Notes under the pieces: model-generated
What the model was told of the DNA's origin: nothing
What the model saw: the letters and a program-made list of their open reading frames with translations, nothing else
The model's database searches: none
Shown here: piece after piece, positions 23,449-32,113 of the stretch
Layout of the letters: each line of letters opens with the position of its first letter
Numbering within the stretch: the first letter of the stretch is position 1
From: an uncultured Hydrogenophaga sp.
GTDB taxonomy: Bacteria; Pseudomonadota; Gammaproteobacteria; Burkholderiales; Burkholderiaceae_C
Direction of reading: 5' to 3'
DNA: 64,000 nucleotides
NCBI RefSeq assembly: GCF_958439165.1
Contig: NZ_OY288124.1
Coordinates: 62,001-126,000, forward strand
Program-made: the position numbers and the translations under genes

Positions 23449-23520
23449 GCTTCCAGCATGGATGCGCAGGCCCTGCCTGCGCCACACCCCAACAGCACTC
23501 TTGCACCCGAGGAGGTATCC

Positions 23521-24804
23521 ATGCGATTCATTCTTGCCGCCCTGGCCGCGCTGACGCTCGGCACCAGCGCCATGGCCACTGGCCCGCGCGACCACCGCGA
23601 CCACCACCGCCACGACCGCGACATGCGCGGCATCGAGCGGCCCACCCAGGTCGAACTGGGCCCGCGTCCGTTCTTCCTGGCCGACGACATGGCCGAGAGC
23701 CCGCTCAAGCAGCAGCTCCAGCAGTGCGCCCGCAACGGCCGTTTCAAGCCCAGCGACTTCTCCATCGGCCACCGCGGCGCACCGCTGCAGTTCCCCGAGC
23801 ACACGGTGGAGTCGTATGTGGCGGCCGCCCGCATGGGCGCCGGCATCCTGGAATGCGACGTGGCCTTCACCAAGGACAAGGAACTGGTCTGCCGCCACGC
23901 CCAGAACGACCTGCACACCACCACCAACATCCTGGCCACGCCGCTGGCCGCCAAGTGCACCAGCCCGTTCACGCCGGCCACCTTCGGTCCGGATGGCCAG
24001 CTGCTGGCGCCGGCCACCGCCGAGTGCCGCACCAGCGACATCACCCTGGCCGAGTTCAAGACCCTGCGCGGCAAGATGGATGCCTTCAACCCGCGCGCCC
24101 GCAATGTGCAGGAATACCTGGGCGGCACCGCCAACTGGCGCACCGATCTGTACTCGGGCCCCACCAGCGGCAAGCTGCTGACCCACAAGGAAAGCATCGA
24201 GCTGTTCAAGAAACTGGGCGTGAAGATGACGCCCGAGCTCAAGAGCCCGGTGGTCGACATGCCGTTCAACGGCTTCACCCAGGAAGCCTATGCCCAGAAG
24301 CTGATCGACGAGTACCGCCAGGCCGGCGTGCACCCCAGCCGCGTGTGGGCCCAGTCGTTCGACCAGCGTGACGTTCTGTACTGGGTGCGCAACGAGCCCG
24401 CCTTCGGACGCCAGGCCGTGTTCCTGGACGACGCCAACACCGTGGCCGACCTGCCCACCGCCCAGCAGCTGCGCGAGTACAAGGCCCAGGGCATCCGCAT
24501 CGTGGCGCCGCCCACCTTCGCCCTGCTGAGCACCGATGCCAACGGCCGCATCGTGCCCTCGACCTACGCCCGCAACGCCCGCGCTGCCGGTCTGGACATC
24601 ATCACCTGGACGCTGGAGCGCTCGGGTGTGCTGGCCGACGGCAACAACGGCTTCTACTTCCAGACCTTCGACAGCGCCATCCAGCGCGAGGGCGACGTGT
24701 TCCGGGTGCTCGACGTGCTGGCCAAGGAAGTCGGCGTGATCGGCGTGTTCTCGGACTGGCCGGCCACCACCACCTTCTACGCCAACTGCGCCAACCTGCG
24801 CTGA
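23521..24804 (+). CDS. Secreted glycerophosphodiester phosphodiesterase (GlpQ-like)
   Basis: This 427-residue protein starts at ATG 23521 after GGAGG, with a Sec signal of about 19 residues ('MRFILAALAALTLGTSAMA'). The mature N-terminus has a His/Asp/Arg cluster (24-33). The GDPD TIM barrel shows H84-R85-G86 ('SIGHRGAPLQ'), 'PEHT' (92-95) and the metal ligands E111/D113 ('ILECDVAFTKD'). A family-typical 'RVWAQSFDQRDVLYW' follows, and 'DIITWTLERSG' lies near the end. It hydrolyses glycerophosphodiesters to glycerol-3-phosphate and an alcohol in the periplasm. Residues 130-200 hold an insertion found in longer eukaryote-like GDPDs. Regulation by phosphate is suggested by the upstream repeats. 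Confidence 0.88.
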   Translation: MRFILAALAALTLGTSAMATGPRDHRDHHRHDRDMRGIERPTQVELGPRPFFLADDMAESPLKQQLQQCARNGRFKPSDFSIGHRGAPLQFPEHTVESYVAAARMGAGILECDVAFTKDKELVCRHAQNDLHTTTNILATPLAAKCTSPFTPATFGPDGQLLAPATAECRTSDITLAEFKTLRGKMDAFNPRARNVQEYLGGTANWRTDLYSGPTSGKLLTHKESIELFKKLGVKMTPELKSPVVDMPFNGFTQEAYAQKLIDEYRQAGVHPSRVWAQSFDQRDVLYWVRNEPAFGRQAVFLDDANTVADLPTAQQLREYKAQGIRIVAPPTFALLSTDANGRIVPSTYARNARAAGLDIITWTLERSGVLADGNNGFYFQTFDSAIQREGDVFRVLDVLAKEVGVIGVFSDWPATTTFYANCANLR

Positions 24805-24876
24805 ACGCGACCACCGCCGCTGCGGCGTCGGCATAATTTTCTCGACCGGCCCCAGACGCCGGCGAGGAGACGCCAG

Positions 24877-25692
24877 ATGCAACGCCGCCAGTTTTCCGCG
24901 CTCATGGGTTCTGCCCTGGGCGCGTTGTCGTTTCCGGGTGCCGTTCGGGCGCAGTCGACACCCCCCCGGATCGGTGTGCTGATGCTGCATGGCAAGAACC
25001 CGGGCGGCCCCCAGGACCCGTCCATGGCGCCGCTGCGGACCGCTTTCGAAGCGGCCGGTTGGCAGGTGTTGTTCCCCGACATGCCGTGGTCGCGCAACCG
25101 CTATCTGGAGGGCGACTGGGACCAGGCCATGCAGGAAATCGGGGCCCATGTCGACACGCTGCAGCGCCAGGGCAGCGAACGCATCGTGCTGGTCGGGCAC
25201 AGCATGGGCGTGCCGGCATCGCTGAGTTTTGCGGCCCGGGGCGGCACCGCGCACGCCCTGGTGCTGCTGGCACCCGGACACGTTCCGCGCAGCTACTACA
25301 TGGTGCCTGCGCTCAAGGCGGTTCGCGACAGCGTGGACGAGGCCCGTGCGCTGGTGGCCGCCGGCAAGGGCGACAGCGTGGAGCGCTTCAACGACATCAA
25401 CCAGGGACGTCGCATTCCGGTGGTGACCACCGCCCGCAAGTACCTCACTTGGTTCGACCCCGAGTCGGACGCCGACATGGGGGTCACCGCGCCGAAGGTG
25501 CCGGCCACGCTGCCGGTGTTCACCGCCATCGGCGAGTCCGATCCATTGTTCAAGGGCGTGCGCCGCTACTTCGTCGATCAGCTGCCGGCCAACCCGCGCT
25601 CGCAGTTCGTCGAGGTCGGCGGGGGCCACCTGGACACGCCGGCCCATGTGCGGGACCGGCTCATGGCCTGGATTCCTGCAGCGGTCGCCTGA
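24877..25692 (+). CDS. Exported alpha/beta hydrolase (DUF3530-like)
   Basis: This 271-residue protein begins 'MQRRQFSALMGSALGALSFP', a possible Tat or Sec signal with an ARAQS-type cleavage site near 26. The nucleophile is S109 in 'VLVGHSMGVPASL'. The acid is probably Asp in 'IGESDPLF' and the His in 'VGGGHLDTPAH', giving a full catalytic triad. The substrate is unknown. It lies 72 bp after the phosphodiesterase gene and may be co-transcribed. It is convergent with the AraC gene: the palindrome TGATCA at 25690-25695 supplies both stop codons. Confidence 0.75.
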   Translation: MQRRQFSALMGSALGALSFPGAVRAQSTPPRIGVLMLHGKNPGGPQDPSMAPLRTAFEAAGWQVLFPDMPWSRNRYLEGDWDQAMQEIGAHVDTLQRQGSERIVLVGHSMGVPASLSFAARGGTAHALVLLAPGHVPRSYYMVPALKAVRDSVDEARALVAAGKGDSVERFNDINQGRRIPVVTTARKYLTWFDPESDADMGVTAPKVPATLPVFTAIGESDPLFKGVRRYFVDQLPANPRSQFVEVGGGHLDTPAHVRDRLMAWIPAAVA

Positions 25693-26628
25693 TCAGGCCG
25701 GCAGCGGTTCGGCCACCGACCGCAGGCCGGCCACATCGCGCGACGGCGGCACACCAAACAGCCGTCGGTACTCGCGGCTGAACTGGGACGGGCTCTCGTA
25801 GCCCACCCGGAAGGCAGCAGTGGACGCATCGAGCCGCTGCGACAGCATCAGCCGCCGGGCCTCGTTCAGGCGCAGCTGCTTCTGGTACTGCAGCGGCGTC
25901 ATGGCGGTGAGCTGCTTGAAGTGGTGGTGGAAGGTGGACAGGCCCATGCCCGCTTCGCGGGCCAGCTCCTCGACCCGCAGCGGCTGGTGGAACTGTGCAT
26001 TGATGCGGGCAATGGCGCGGGCGACCTGGTGGCTCTGGGTGTCGACCGTGGCGATCTGGCGCAGCCGCGCGCCGGCCTCCCCGGTGAGCAGGCGGTAGTG
26101 GATCTCGCGCTGGACCAGGGGCGCCAGCGCCGGTATGTCCTCGGGATGGTCCAGCAGATCCAGCAGGCGGCCGAAGGCCTGCAGCAGCGGCAGCGACAAG
26201 GCGCCGGTGGTCATGGCGCGGCTGTCCGGCGTCTGCGCCTTGCGGCTGGCCGCCGGCGCAGGCACCTCCAGCATCAGCGAGGCCAGCTCGCGCCAGTCCA
26301 GGCGCAGCGCCAGGCCGAGGTAGGGCCGGTCGGGGCTGGCCTCCAGCACGGCGGTGCGCACCGGCAGGTCCATCGATGCGATGAGGTAGCGGTCTTCGCC
26401 ATAGTGCAGGGTCTCGTCGCCCAGCAGCACCCGCTTGCTGCCCTGAACGATGAGGGCCACACAGGGCTCGTACAGGGCGCAGTTGTCGAGCAGGACCTGG
26501 TCCTGCCGGATCAGCATGAGCCCGGGCAGCTGCGGCGGGCGCAGCAGCTGGCCAGGTTCGGTGCGGTGCAGGATCCGCCCGGCCAGGGACGATCGGGCAT
26601 CGCGGAGGAAATCGGTCGGGTCGGGCAT
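25693..26628 (-). CDS. AraC-family transcriptional regulator (AraC_N/YqhC-like)
   Basis: This 311-residue protein has an N-terminal AraC_N cupin-like domain ('EPCVALIVQGSKRVLLGDET', 'YLIASMDLPVRTAVLEAS') and a C-terminal double helix-turn-helix at about 205-300 ('LRVEELAREAGMGLSTFHHH', 'ASTAAFRVGYESPSQFSREY'). Close family members such as E. coli YqhC respond to aldehydes. It is divergent from the molybdenum hydroxylase genes, with a perfect inverted repeat in the gap, so it probably controls them in response to their substrate. Confidence 0.85.
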   Translation of the reverse strand: MPDPTDFLRDARSSLAGRILHRTEPGQLLRPPQLPGLMLIRQDQVLLDNCALYEPCVALIVQGSKRVLLGDETLHYGEDRYLIASMDLPVRTAVLEASPDRPYLGLALRLDWRELASLMLEVPAPAASRKAQTPDSRAMTTGALSLPLLQAFGRLLDLLDHPEDIPALAPLVQREIHYRLLTGEAGARLRQIATVDTQSHQVARAIARINAQFHQPLRVEELAREAGMGLSTFHHHFKQLTAMTPLQYQKQLRLNEARRLMLSQRLDASTAAFRVGYESPSQFSREYRRLFGVPPSRDVAGLRSVAEPLPA

Positions 26629-26671
26629 GGCGGGTCATATTCCAGAGTGACACGCATGCTACCGAGGCTGA

Positions 26672-26702
26672 CCCGATCCTGCAGTATGGTCACAGGATCG
26701 GG
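26672..26702. promoter_or_regulatory. Perfect 10-base inverted repeat in the araC/hydroxylase promoter gap
   Basis: CCCGATCCTG (26672-26681) and its exact complement CAGGATCGGG (26693-26702) are separated by 11 bases. The site lies in the 149-base gap between the divergent AraC regulator and the 2Fe-2S subunit gene. The 21-base centre-to-centre spacing puts the arms on the same helix face, as for a dimeric operator. A regulator has not been shown. Confidence 0.5.
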
Positions 26703-26777
26703 CAAACATCCCGCAGGTTCAGGCTACCGCAGGCCCGTCCGGACCCACGACACTGCCAGCCTCATTCAGGAGCAAAC

Positions 26778-27248
26778 ATGACCACTCTGAACGTCAACGG
26801 CCGCACCCAGCAGGTCGACGTCGATCCTTCCACCCCGGTGCTCTGGGCCCTGCGCGACACGCTGGGCCTCACCGGCACCAAGTTCGGCTGCGGCGCAGCC
26901 CTGTGCGGCGCCTGCACGGTCCATGTGGACGGACAGGCCATCCGGTCCTGCGTCACGCCCATCTCCAGCGTCGAGGGCCGCAAGATCACCACCATCGAGG
27001 CCGTGACCACCGACGATCCGGTGGGTCGCGCCGTGCGCGATGCCTGGATCAAGCACGACGTGGCCCAGTGCGGCTACTGCCAGAGCGGTCAGATCATGAG
27101 CGCCACGGCGTTCCTGAAGTCGCTGCCCAAAGGCCAGAAACCCAGCGCAGCCGACATCGATTCGGCCATGGCCGGCAACGTGTGCCGCTGCGGCACCTAT
27201 GCCCGCATCCGTGCCGCCGTGGCTGACGCCGCCGGTTCGCTGGCCTGA
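26778..27248 (+). CDS. 2Fe-2S subunit of a molybdenum hydroxylase (IorA-like)
   Basis: This 156-residue xanthine-oxidase-family small subunit has the plant-ferredoxin cluster ligands C38, C43, C46 and C58 and the second cluster ligands C98, C101, C136 and C138 ('AQCGYCQSGQ', 'NVCRCGTY'). It passes electrons from the molybdenum site to an external acceptor, usually a cytochrome. It has no signal peptide; in related enzymes it is carried across the membrane with the large subunit, which does have a Tat signal here. The large-subunit gene starts 13 bp downstream. Confidence 0.92.
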   Translation: MTTLNVNGRTQQVDVDPSTPVLWALRDTLGLTGTKFGCGAALCGACTVHVDGQAIRSCVTPISSVEGRKITTIEAVTTDDPVGRAVRDAWIKHDVAQCGYCQSGQIMSATAFLKSLPKGQKPSAADIDSAMAGNVCRCGTYARIRAAVADAAGSLA

Positions 27249-27261
27249 AGGAGTCACGACC

Positions 27262-29496
27262 ATGCTGAACTCCGCCTTGCACGAACTCCCCCAGGGCCTG
27301 CAGCACCTGCTGGCCCGAAACCCCGACGCGCCCGTGGCCGAACTGCCGCGCCGCGCTTTCCTCAAGATGGGTGTGGCCAGCGGCTTTGCCCTCGGCCTGT
27401 TCCCGATGGCCGCCCACAGCCAGGCTGCCCCTGCTGCTGCCGGACTCAAGCCGGTGCAGCAACCGGGGGCCTTCGTGGCCATTGCGCCGGACGGCACCGT
27501 GACCATCACGGTCAACCGGCTGGAATTCGGCCAGGGCATCCAGACCGCACTGCCCATGATCCTGGCCGACGAGCTGGATGCCGACTGGTCGCGCGTGCGC
27601 AGCCAGCTGGGCACCAACGATGTGGCCTACGCCGATCCGCTGTGGGGCCTGCACCTGACCGGCGGCTCCAACTCGATCAAGAACAGCTTCACCCAGTACC
27701 GCGAACTCGGTGCCCGCACCCGCGCCATGCTGGTGCAGGCCGCCGCCGCCCGCTGGAGCGTCGATGCCGCCACGCTGCGCACCCAGGCCGGTGTCGTCAT
27801 CGGCCCCGGCGGCCGCCGCGCCGGCTACGGTGAACTGGCCCAGGCGGCCATGGCCCTGCCGGTGCCGGTCAGCGTCACGCTGAAGCACCCGAAGCAGTTC
27901 CGCCTGATCGGCCAGCCCACCGGCCGGCTGGACGCCGCCGCCAAGAGCAGCGGCCGCCAGAGCTTCGGCATCGACATGGCCCGACCGGGGCAGCTCACCG
28001 CCGTGGTCGCACGCCCGCCGGTGTTCGGCGCCCGCCTGAAGTCGGTCGACGATGCCGCCGCCCGCGCCGTCAAGGGCGTGAAGGCCGTGCTGCGCGTGCC
28101 GCTGGACCGGGGCGCCGAGGGCGTGGCGATCGTGGCCGACGGCTACTGGCCGGCCCGCACCGCCCGCGAGGCGCTCAAGCTGGAATGGGACACCAGCCAG
28201 GTGGAGAAGGTCGACAGCCAGCGCCAGCTGGCCCAGTACCGCGAACTGGCCAAGCAGCCCGGTGCGAAACATTTCGACGCCGACATGGCCCCGCTGGCCA
28301 CTGCGCCCAAGACCATCGAGGCCGAGTTCGTGTTCCCGTACCTGGCACACGCCCCCATGGAGCCACTGAACTGCACCGTCGACTTTGACGGCCGGTCGGC
28401 CACGCTGTGGATGGGCTCGCAGATGCCCGGCCTGGACGGCATGGCCGCCGCCGCCGCGCTGGGCCTCAAGCCCGAGCAGGTGAAGGTGCAGGTGCAGTCG
28501 GCCGGTGGCGGTTTCGGCCGCCGCGCCATCCCCACCAGCGACTACGTGGTGGAGGCCTGCGGCATTGCCAAGGCAGCACTGGGCGCCGGTGTGCGTGCGC
28601 CGATACGCACCGTGTGGAGCCGCGAGGACGACATCAAGGGCGGCTACTACCGGCCCATGCACCTGCACCGGGCCCGCATCGGTTTCGATGCCGCCGGTCA
28701 GGTGCTGGCCTGGGACCATGTGATCGTGGGCCAGTCCATCGTCACCGGCAGCCCGTTCGAGTCGGGCATGGTCAAGAACGGCGTTGACGCCACCGCCGTG
28801 GAAGGCATGCGCGCGCCCTACCCGCTGCCCATGCGCCTGACGGTGCACCACCCGAAGGTGAACGTGCCGGTGCTCTGGTGGCGCAGCGTGGGCAGCACCC
28901 ACACCGCCTTCGTGATGGAGACCCTGATCGACCAGATCGCCCGCGAGACCGGCCAGGACCCGGTGGCCTACCGCCTGAAGATGTTCGGCAGCCAGCACCC
29001 GCGCCACACCGCCGCCCTGCAGCTGGCAGTGGAAAAGAGCGGCTACGGCAAGCAGGCACTCCCCGCCGGCCGCGCCTGGGGCGTGGCGGTGCACGAGTCG
29101 TTCGAGTCGGTCGTGGCCTTCGTGGTCGAGGCCTCGGTCCAGAACGGCCAGCCGGTGCTGCACAAGGTCACCGCCGGCGTGCACTGCAATCTGGTGGTGA
29201 ACCCGCGCACGGTGGAAGCCCAGGTGCAGGGCGGCGCGTTGATGGGTCTGGGCATGTGCCTGCCCGGTGCCGCCGTCACGCTCAAGGACGGCGTGGTGGA
29301 ACAGCAGAACTTCGGCGATTACGTGGTGCCCCGCATCACCGACATGCCGCAGATCAGCGTGCACACCGTGCCCAGTGCCGATACACCCACCGGCATGGGC
29401 GAGCCGGGCCTGCCGCCGCTGGCGCCGGCCTTTGCCAATGCGCTGGCGCGCCTGACCGGCAAGCCGCTGCGCGAGATGCCTTTCCCGAGCGCCTGA
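27262..29496 (+). CDS. Molybdopterin-binding large subunit of an aldehyde/isoquinoline oxidoreductase type enzyme (IorB-like)
   Basis: This 744-residue protein starts at ATG 27262 after GAAGGAG. It carries a Tat motif (RRAFLK at 30-35) before a hydrophobic stretch ('GVASGFALGLFPMAAHSQA'), placed unusually far from the N-terminus but as in IorB-type subunits. Molybdopterin-binding segments include 'RLEFGQGIQTALPMILADEL', 'GGGFGRRAIPTSDYVVEA' and 'TGMGEPGLPPLAPAFANA', the last with the active-site Glu. With the 2Fe-2S subunit it forms a periplasmic hydroxylase/dehydrogenase lacking a FAD subunit. The substrate (aldehyde, N-heterocycle or nicotinate-like) cannot be told from sequence. Confidence 0.88.
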   Translation: MLNSALHELPQGLQHLLARNPDAPVAELPRRAFLKMGVASGFALGLFPMAAHSQAAPAAAGLKPVQQPGAFVAIAPDGTVTITVNRLEFGQGIQTALPMILADELDADWSRVRSQLGTNDVAYADPLWGLHLTGGSNSIKNSFTQYRELGARTRAMLVQAAAARWSVDAATLRTQAGVVIGPGGRRAGYGELAQAAMALPVPVSVTLKHPKQFRLIGQPTGRLDAAAKSSGRQSFGIDMARPGQLTAVVARPPVFGARLKSVDDAAARAVKGVKAVLRVPLDRGAEGVAIVADGYWPARTAREALKLEWDTSQVEKVDSQRQLAQYRELAKQPGAKHFDADMAPLATAPKTIEAEFVFPYLAHAPMEPLNCTVDFDGRSATLWMGSQMPGLDGMAAAAALGLKPEQVKVQVQSAGGGFGRRAIPTSDYVVEACGIAKAALGAGVRAPIRTVWSREDDIKGGYYRPMHLHRARIGFDAAGQVLAWDHVIVGQSIVTGSPFESGMVKNGVDATAVEGMRAPYPLPMRLTVHHPKVNVPVLWWRSVGSTHTAFVMETLIDQIARETGQDPVAYRLKMFGSQHPRHTAALQLAVEKSGYGKQALPAGRAWGVAVHESFESVVAFVVEASVQNGQPVLHKVTAGVHCNLVVNPRTVEAQVQGGALMGLGMCLPGAAVTLKDGVVEQQNFGDYVVPRITDMPQISVHTVPSADTPTGMGEPGLPPLAPAFANALARLTGKPLREMPFPSA

Positions 29497-29522
29497 TCCC
29501 TTCCACCACCTGCAGAGAGTCC

Positions 29523-30863
29523 ATGAACCTGTACGCCCGCCTCCAGCAGCGCGCCGCTGCCGGCCAACCCCTTCGTGTCGGCATGATCGGCGCCGGGAAG
29601 TTCGGCTCCATGTACCTCTCGCAGGTGCCGCGCACACCCGGCATTCACCTGGTCGGCATTGCCGACCTGTCGCCGGACCGCGCGCGGGCTGCACTGCGCA
29701 ATGTGGGCTGGACAGATGAGGCCTTCGCGGCCCGCAGCCTGGACGAAGCGGCCCGGCTGGGCAACACGGCCATCATCGACGACAACATGGCGCTGATCGC
29801 TTCGCCGCATGTGGACATCGTCATCGACTCCACCGGCAACCCGGCCGTGGGCATTGCCCATGTGCTGGCCTGCTGCGAGCACCGCAAGCACATCGTGATG
29901 GTCAACGTGGAGGCCGATGCGCTGGCCGGCCCGTTGCTCAAGCGGCGGGCCGACGAGGCCGGCATCGTCTATTCGCTGGCCTACGGCGACCAGCCCGCGC
30001 TCATCTGCGAGATGGTCGACTGGGCGCGCGCTGCCGGCTTGCGCGTGGTGGCGGCCGGCAAGGGCACCAAGTACCTGCCGAGCTACCACGCCAGCACGCC
30101 GGACACGGTGTGGAACCACTACGGGCTCAGCGCCGAGGACGCCGCCCGGGGCGGCATGAACGCGCAGATGTTCAACAGCTTCCTGGACGGCACCAAGAGC
30201 GCCATCGAGATGGCGGCCGTGGCCAACGCCACCGGCCTGGCAGCCCCCAGCGGCCTGAAGTTCCCGGCGGTAGGTGTGGACGATCTGGCCCGCATCCTCA
30301 AGCCTCGCGCGCACGGCGGCATCCTGGACCAGCCAGGTCAGGTGGAGGTGATCTCCAGCGTGGAGCGCGACACCCGACCGGTGTTCCGCGACCTGCGCTG
30401 GGGTGTGTACGCCACCTTCGCCGCCGACAGCGAGTACGTGGCCCGCTGCTTCAAGGAATACGGCCTGGTCACCGACCCCAGCGGCCAGTACTCCAGCATG
30501 TACAAGCCGTTCCACCTGATCGGCCTGGAGCTCGGCATCACGGTGGCGTCCATCGGCATCCGGGGCGAATCCACCGGTGCACCCATCGGCTGGAACGGCG
30601 ACGTGGTGGCCACGGCCAAGCGCGATCTGCAGGCGGGCGAGGTGCTCGATGGCGAAGGCGGCTACACCGTCTACGGCAAGCTGCTGCCGGCCAGCGAATC
30701 GCTCGCGCTCGGTGGACTGCCGCTGGGCCTGGCCCATGGCGTGAAGCTGCTGCGGCCGGTGGCGGCCGGCCAGCCGGTGAGCTGGAACGATGTGGCATTC
30801 GACGCCAACGCCACGGCGGTCCGGTTCCGTCGCGAAATGGAACGGGTGTTCGCCACCGCCTGA
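29523..30863 (+). CDS. Rossmann-fold oxidoreductase with C-terminal SAF domain
   Basis: This 446-residue protein has an N-terminal NAD(P)-binding motif ('VGMIGAGKFGSMYLSQVPRT') with homoserine-dehydrogenase-like architecture, a central 'GDQPALICEMVDWARAAGLR' region and a C-terminal SAF domain ('KRDLQAGEVLDGEGGYTVYG', 'LLRPVAAGQPVSWNDVAFDA'). Relatives are annotated only as NAD(P)-dependent oxidoreductases or as FlgA/SAF proteins. It lies 26 bp after the large hydroxylase subunit, so it probably acts in the same pathway, perhaps on the oxidised product. The exact reaction is unknown. Confidence 0.75.
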   Translation: MNLYARLQQRAAAGQPLRVGMIGAGKFGSMYLSQVPRTPGIHLVGIADLSPDRARAALRNVGWTDEAFAARSLDEAARLGNTAIIDDNMALIASPHVDIVIDSTGNPAVGIAHVLACCEHRKHIVMVNVEADALAGPLLKRRADEAGIVYSLAYGDQPALICEMVDWARAAGLRVVAAGKGTKYLPSYHASTPDTVWNHYGLSAEDAARGGMNAQMFNSFLDGTKSAIEMAAVANATGLAAPSGLKFPAVGVDDLARILKPRAHGGILDQPGQVEVISSVERDTRPVFRDLRWGVYATFAADSEYVARCFKEYGLVTDPSGQYSSMYKPFHLIGLELGITVASIGIRGESTGAPIGWNGDVVATAKRDLQAGEVLDGEGGYTVYGKLLPASESLALGGLPLGLAHGVKLLRPVAAGQPVSWNDVAFDANATAVRFRREMERVFATA

Positions 30864-30910
30864 TGGCACTGTCCCGGCGCCGGCCGGGACATGAGCGCGG
30901 TGGTATTCTG

Positions 30911-31468
30911 ATGCGCCCTCCACCACTGCCCCACCCCATGGAAAAGCTGCTCTCCAGCGTCGGCTCGCTGCTCTACGGCATGCGTTTCACCATGCTCTTC
31001 TTCTATGTGGGGCTGGTGACGATCATCCTGGGCATCCTCGGCAAGTTCGTGCTGGAGACCTACAAGCTCATAACCACCCTGCTGACCGGCGATCTGGAAA
31101 AGATCGACCTGATCATCAAGGTGCTGGAGCTGGTCGACATGACCATGGTGGCCCAGCTGGTCTGGGTGGTGGCGCTGGCGGGTGTGTCGCTGTTCGTGAC
31201 CACCGGGCACTTCGACAGCAAGGACATGAAGAAGCCCGACTGGCTGGACCATGTCAACACCTACAACCTCAAGCTCAAGCTGGCCTTCGCCATCATCTCG
31301 ATCTCGGGCGTGCATGCGCTCAAGACCTACCTGAGCGGCGACCTGAGCCTGGAGAACATCCAGATCGTGGCGGTGGTGGCGGTGATCCACTTCACCTTCG
31401 TGCTCTCGGCCATCGGCATCTCCTTTGCCGAACGGCTGACCCGCGACAAGCCGGGCGACGACCACTGA
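30911..31468 (+). CDS. YqhA/UPF0114-family inner-membrane protein
   Basis: This protein of about 185 residues has four hydrophobic segments ('MLFFYVGLVTIILGILGKFV', 'MVAQLVWVVALAGVSLFVTT', 'LAFAIISISGVHALKTYLSG', 'IVAVVAVIHFTFVLSAIGIS') and the family-typical 'HVNTYNLKLKLAFAI'. Function is unknown. Start ATG 30911 has GGTGG at 8 bases; ATG 30938 (MEKLLSS) aligns better with the E. coli YqhA N-terminus but lacks a ribosome site. It is 47 bp after the SAF oxidoreductase gene. Confidence 0.8.
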   Translation: MRPPPLPHPMEKLLSSVGSLLYGMRFTMLFFYVGLVTIILGILGKFVLETYKLITTLLTGDLEKIDLIIKVLELVDMTMVAQLVWVVALAGVSLFVTTGHFDSKDMKKPDWLDHVNTYNLKLKLAFAIISISGVHALKTYLSGDLSLENIQIVAVVAVIHFTFVLSAIGISFAERLTRDKPGDDH

Positions 31469-31518
31469 AGCGGCAGCCCGTCTGCTCAGCCCCGCTGATT
31501 CCCGCAGGGCACGGTCGA

Positions 31519-31536
31519 CCGTCACAGGTCTGACAC
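31519..31536 (+). promoter_or_regulatory. Possible Pho-box pair before the PAP2 gene
   Basis: CCGTCAC and CTGACAC are two 7-mers separated by 4 bases (11-base period), similar to the PhoB half-site CTGTCAT. The pair ends 22 bases before the ATG of a phosphatase gene, which is close, so transcription would give a very short leader. Confidence 0.3.
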
Positions 31537-31558
31537 GGCGGCACGCGACCCTCGGGTC

Positions 31559-32113
31559 ATGACCGCCCCTTCCTCCTTCCCGTTCGGCCCACCGCAACAG
31601 CTGCTGTACCGCAGTGCCGACTGGGCACTCATGCGCCAGCTGGGGGCGGGTCGGGATGTTCATCCGCTTCGGCTGAAACTGGCGCTCTGGCTGGCACGCC
31701 ACAGCGGCTGGCTGGTGGCTGCGGTGATGGCCCATGCGGCCCTGATGCACGGCCTCGGCCCGGCCATGCTGCTCAGCCTGCTGCTGGCCGGACTGGTCCA
31801 GCTGGCCTGCAAGCGGCTGGCACGCCACCTGAACGCGCCGCGGCCTTTCGCACTGGGCCTGTGCCCCAACCACCTCGGCCATTCGGCACGCGGCGGCATG
31901 CCCAGCACCCATGCCACCGTGCTGGGATTACTGGCAGGCTGCACCGTCCCGCTGGTGGCGGTCGCGCCAGTGCTGGGGTGTCTGGGCCCGCTGGCGATCG
32001 CTACCGGCTGGGCACGGATCCAGGCGGGCGCGCACTTCCCCTCCGATGTGCTGGTCGGCCTGGGGCTCGGTTATGGTCTGGGCCTGTTGATCCCCGTCAC
32101 CGCCCTCCTCTGA
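31559..32113 (+). CDS. PAP2-family membrane phosphatase
   Basis: This 184-residue membrane protein has the three phosphatase motifs: K85 with R95-P96 ('KRLARHLNAPRP'), 'MPSTHA' (114-119) and R153-x5-H159-x3-D163 ('RIQAGAHFPSDVLVG'). About four or five hydrophobic helices are present. The family dephosphorylates lipid phosphates such as undecaprenyl pyrophosphate or phosphatidic acid on the periplasmic face. The size is at the lower end for the family. The TGA is followed directly by the ATG of the Nudix gene, so the two are co-expressed. Confidence 0.85.
   Translation: MTAPSSFPFGPPQQLLYRSADWALMRQLGAGRDVHPLRLKLALWLARHSGWLVAAVMAHAALMHGLGPAMLLSLLLAGLVQLACKRLARHLNAPRPFALGLCPNHLGHSARGGMPSTHATVLGLLAGCTVPLVAVAPVLGCLGPLAIATGWARIQAGAHFPSDVLVGLGLGYGLGLLIPVTALL

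Noticed and set aside
23281..25647. A 788-residue minus-strand open frame opposite the phosphodiesterase and hydrolase genes
   Set aside because: Both plus-strand genes have clear signal peptides, catalytic motifs and ribosome sites. The antisense frame has none.
27094..29694. An 866-residue minus-strand open frame opposite the molybdenum hydroxylase
   Set aside because: It is rich in His, Gly, Arg and Gln with no domain, the typical antisense shadow of a GC-rich gene.
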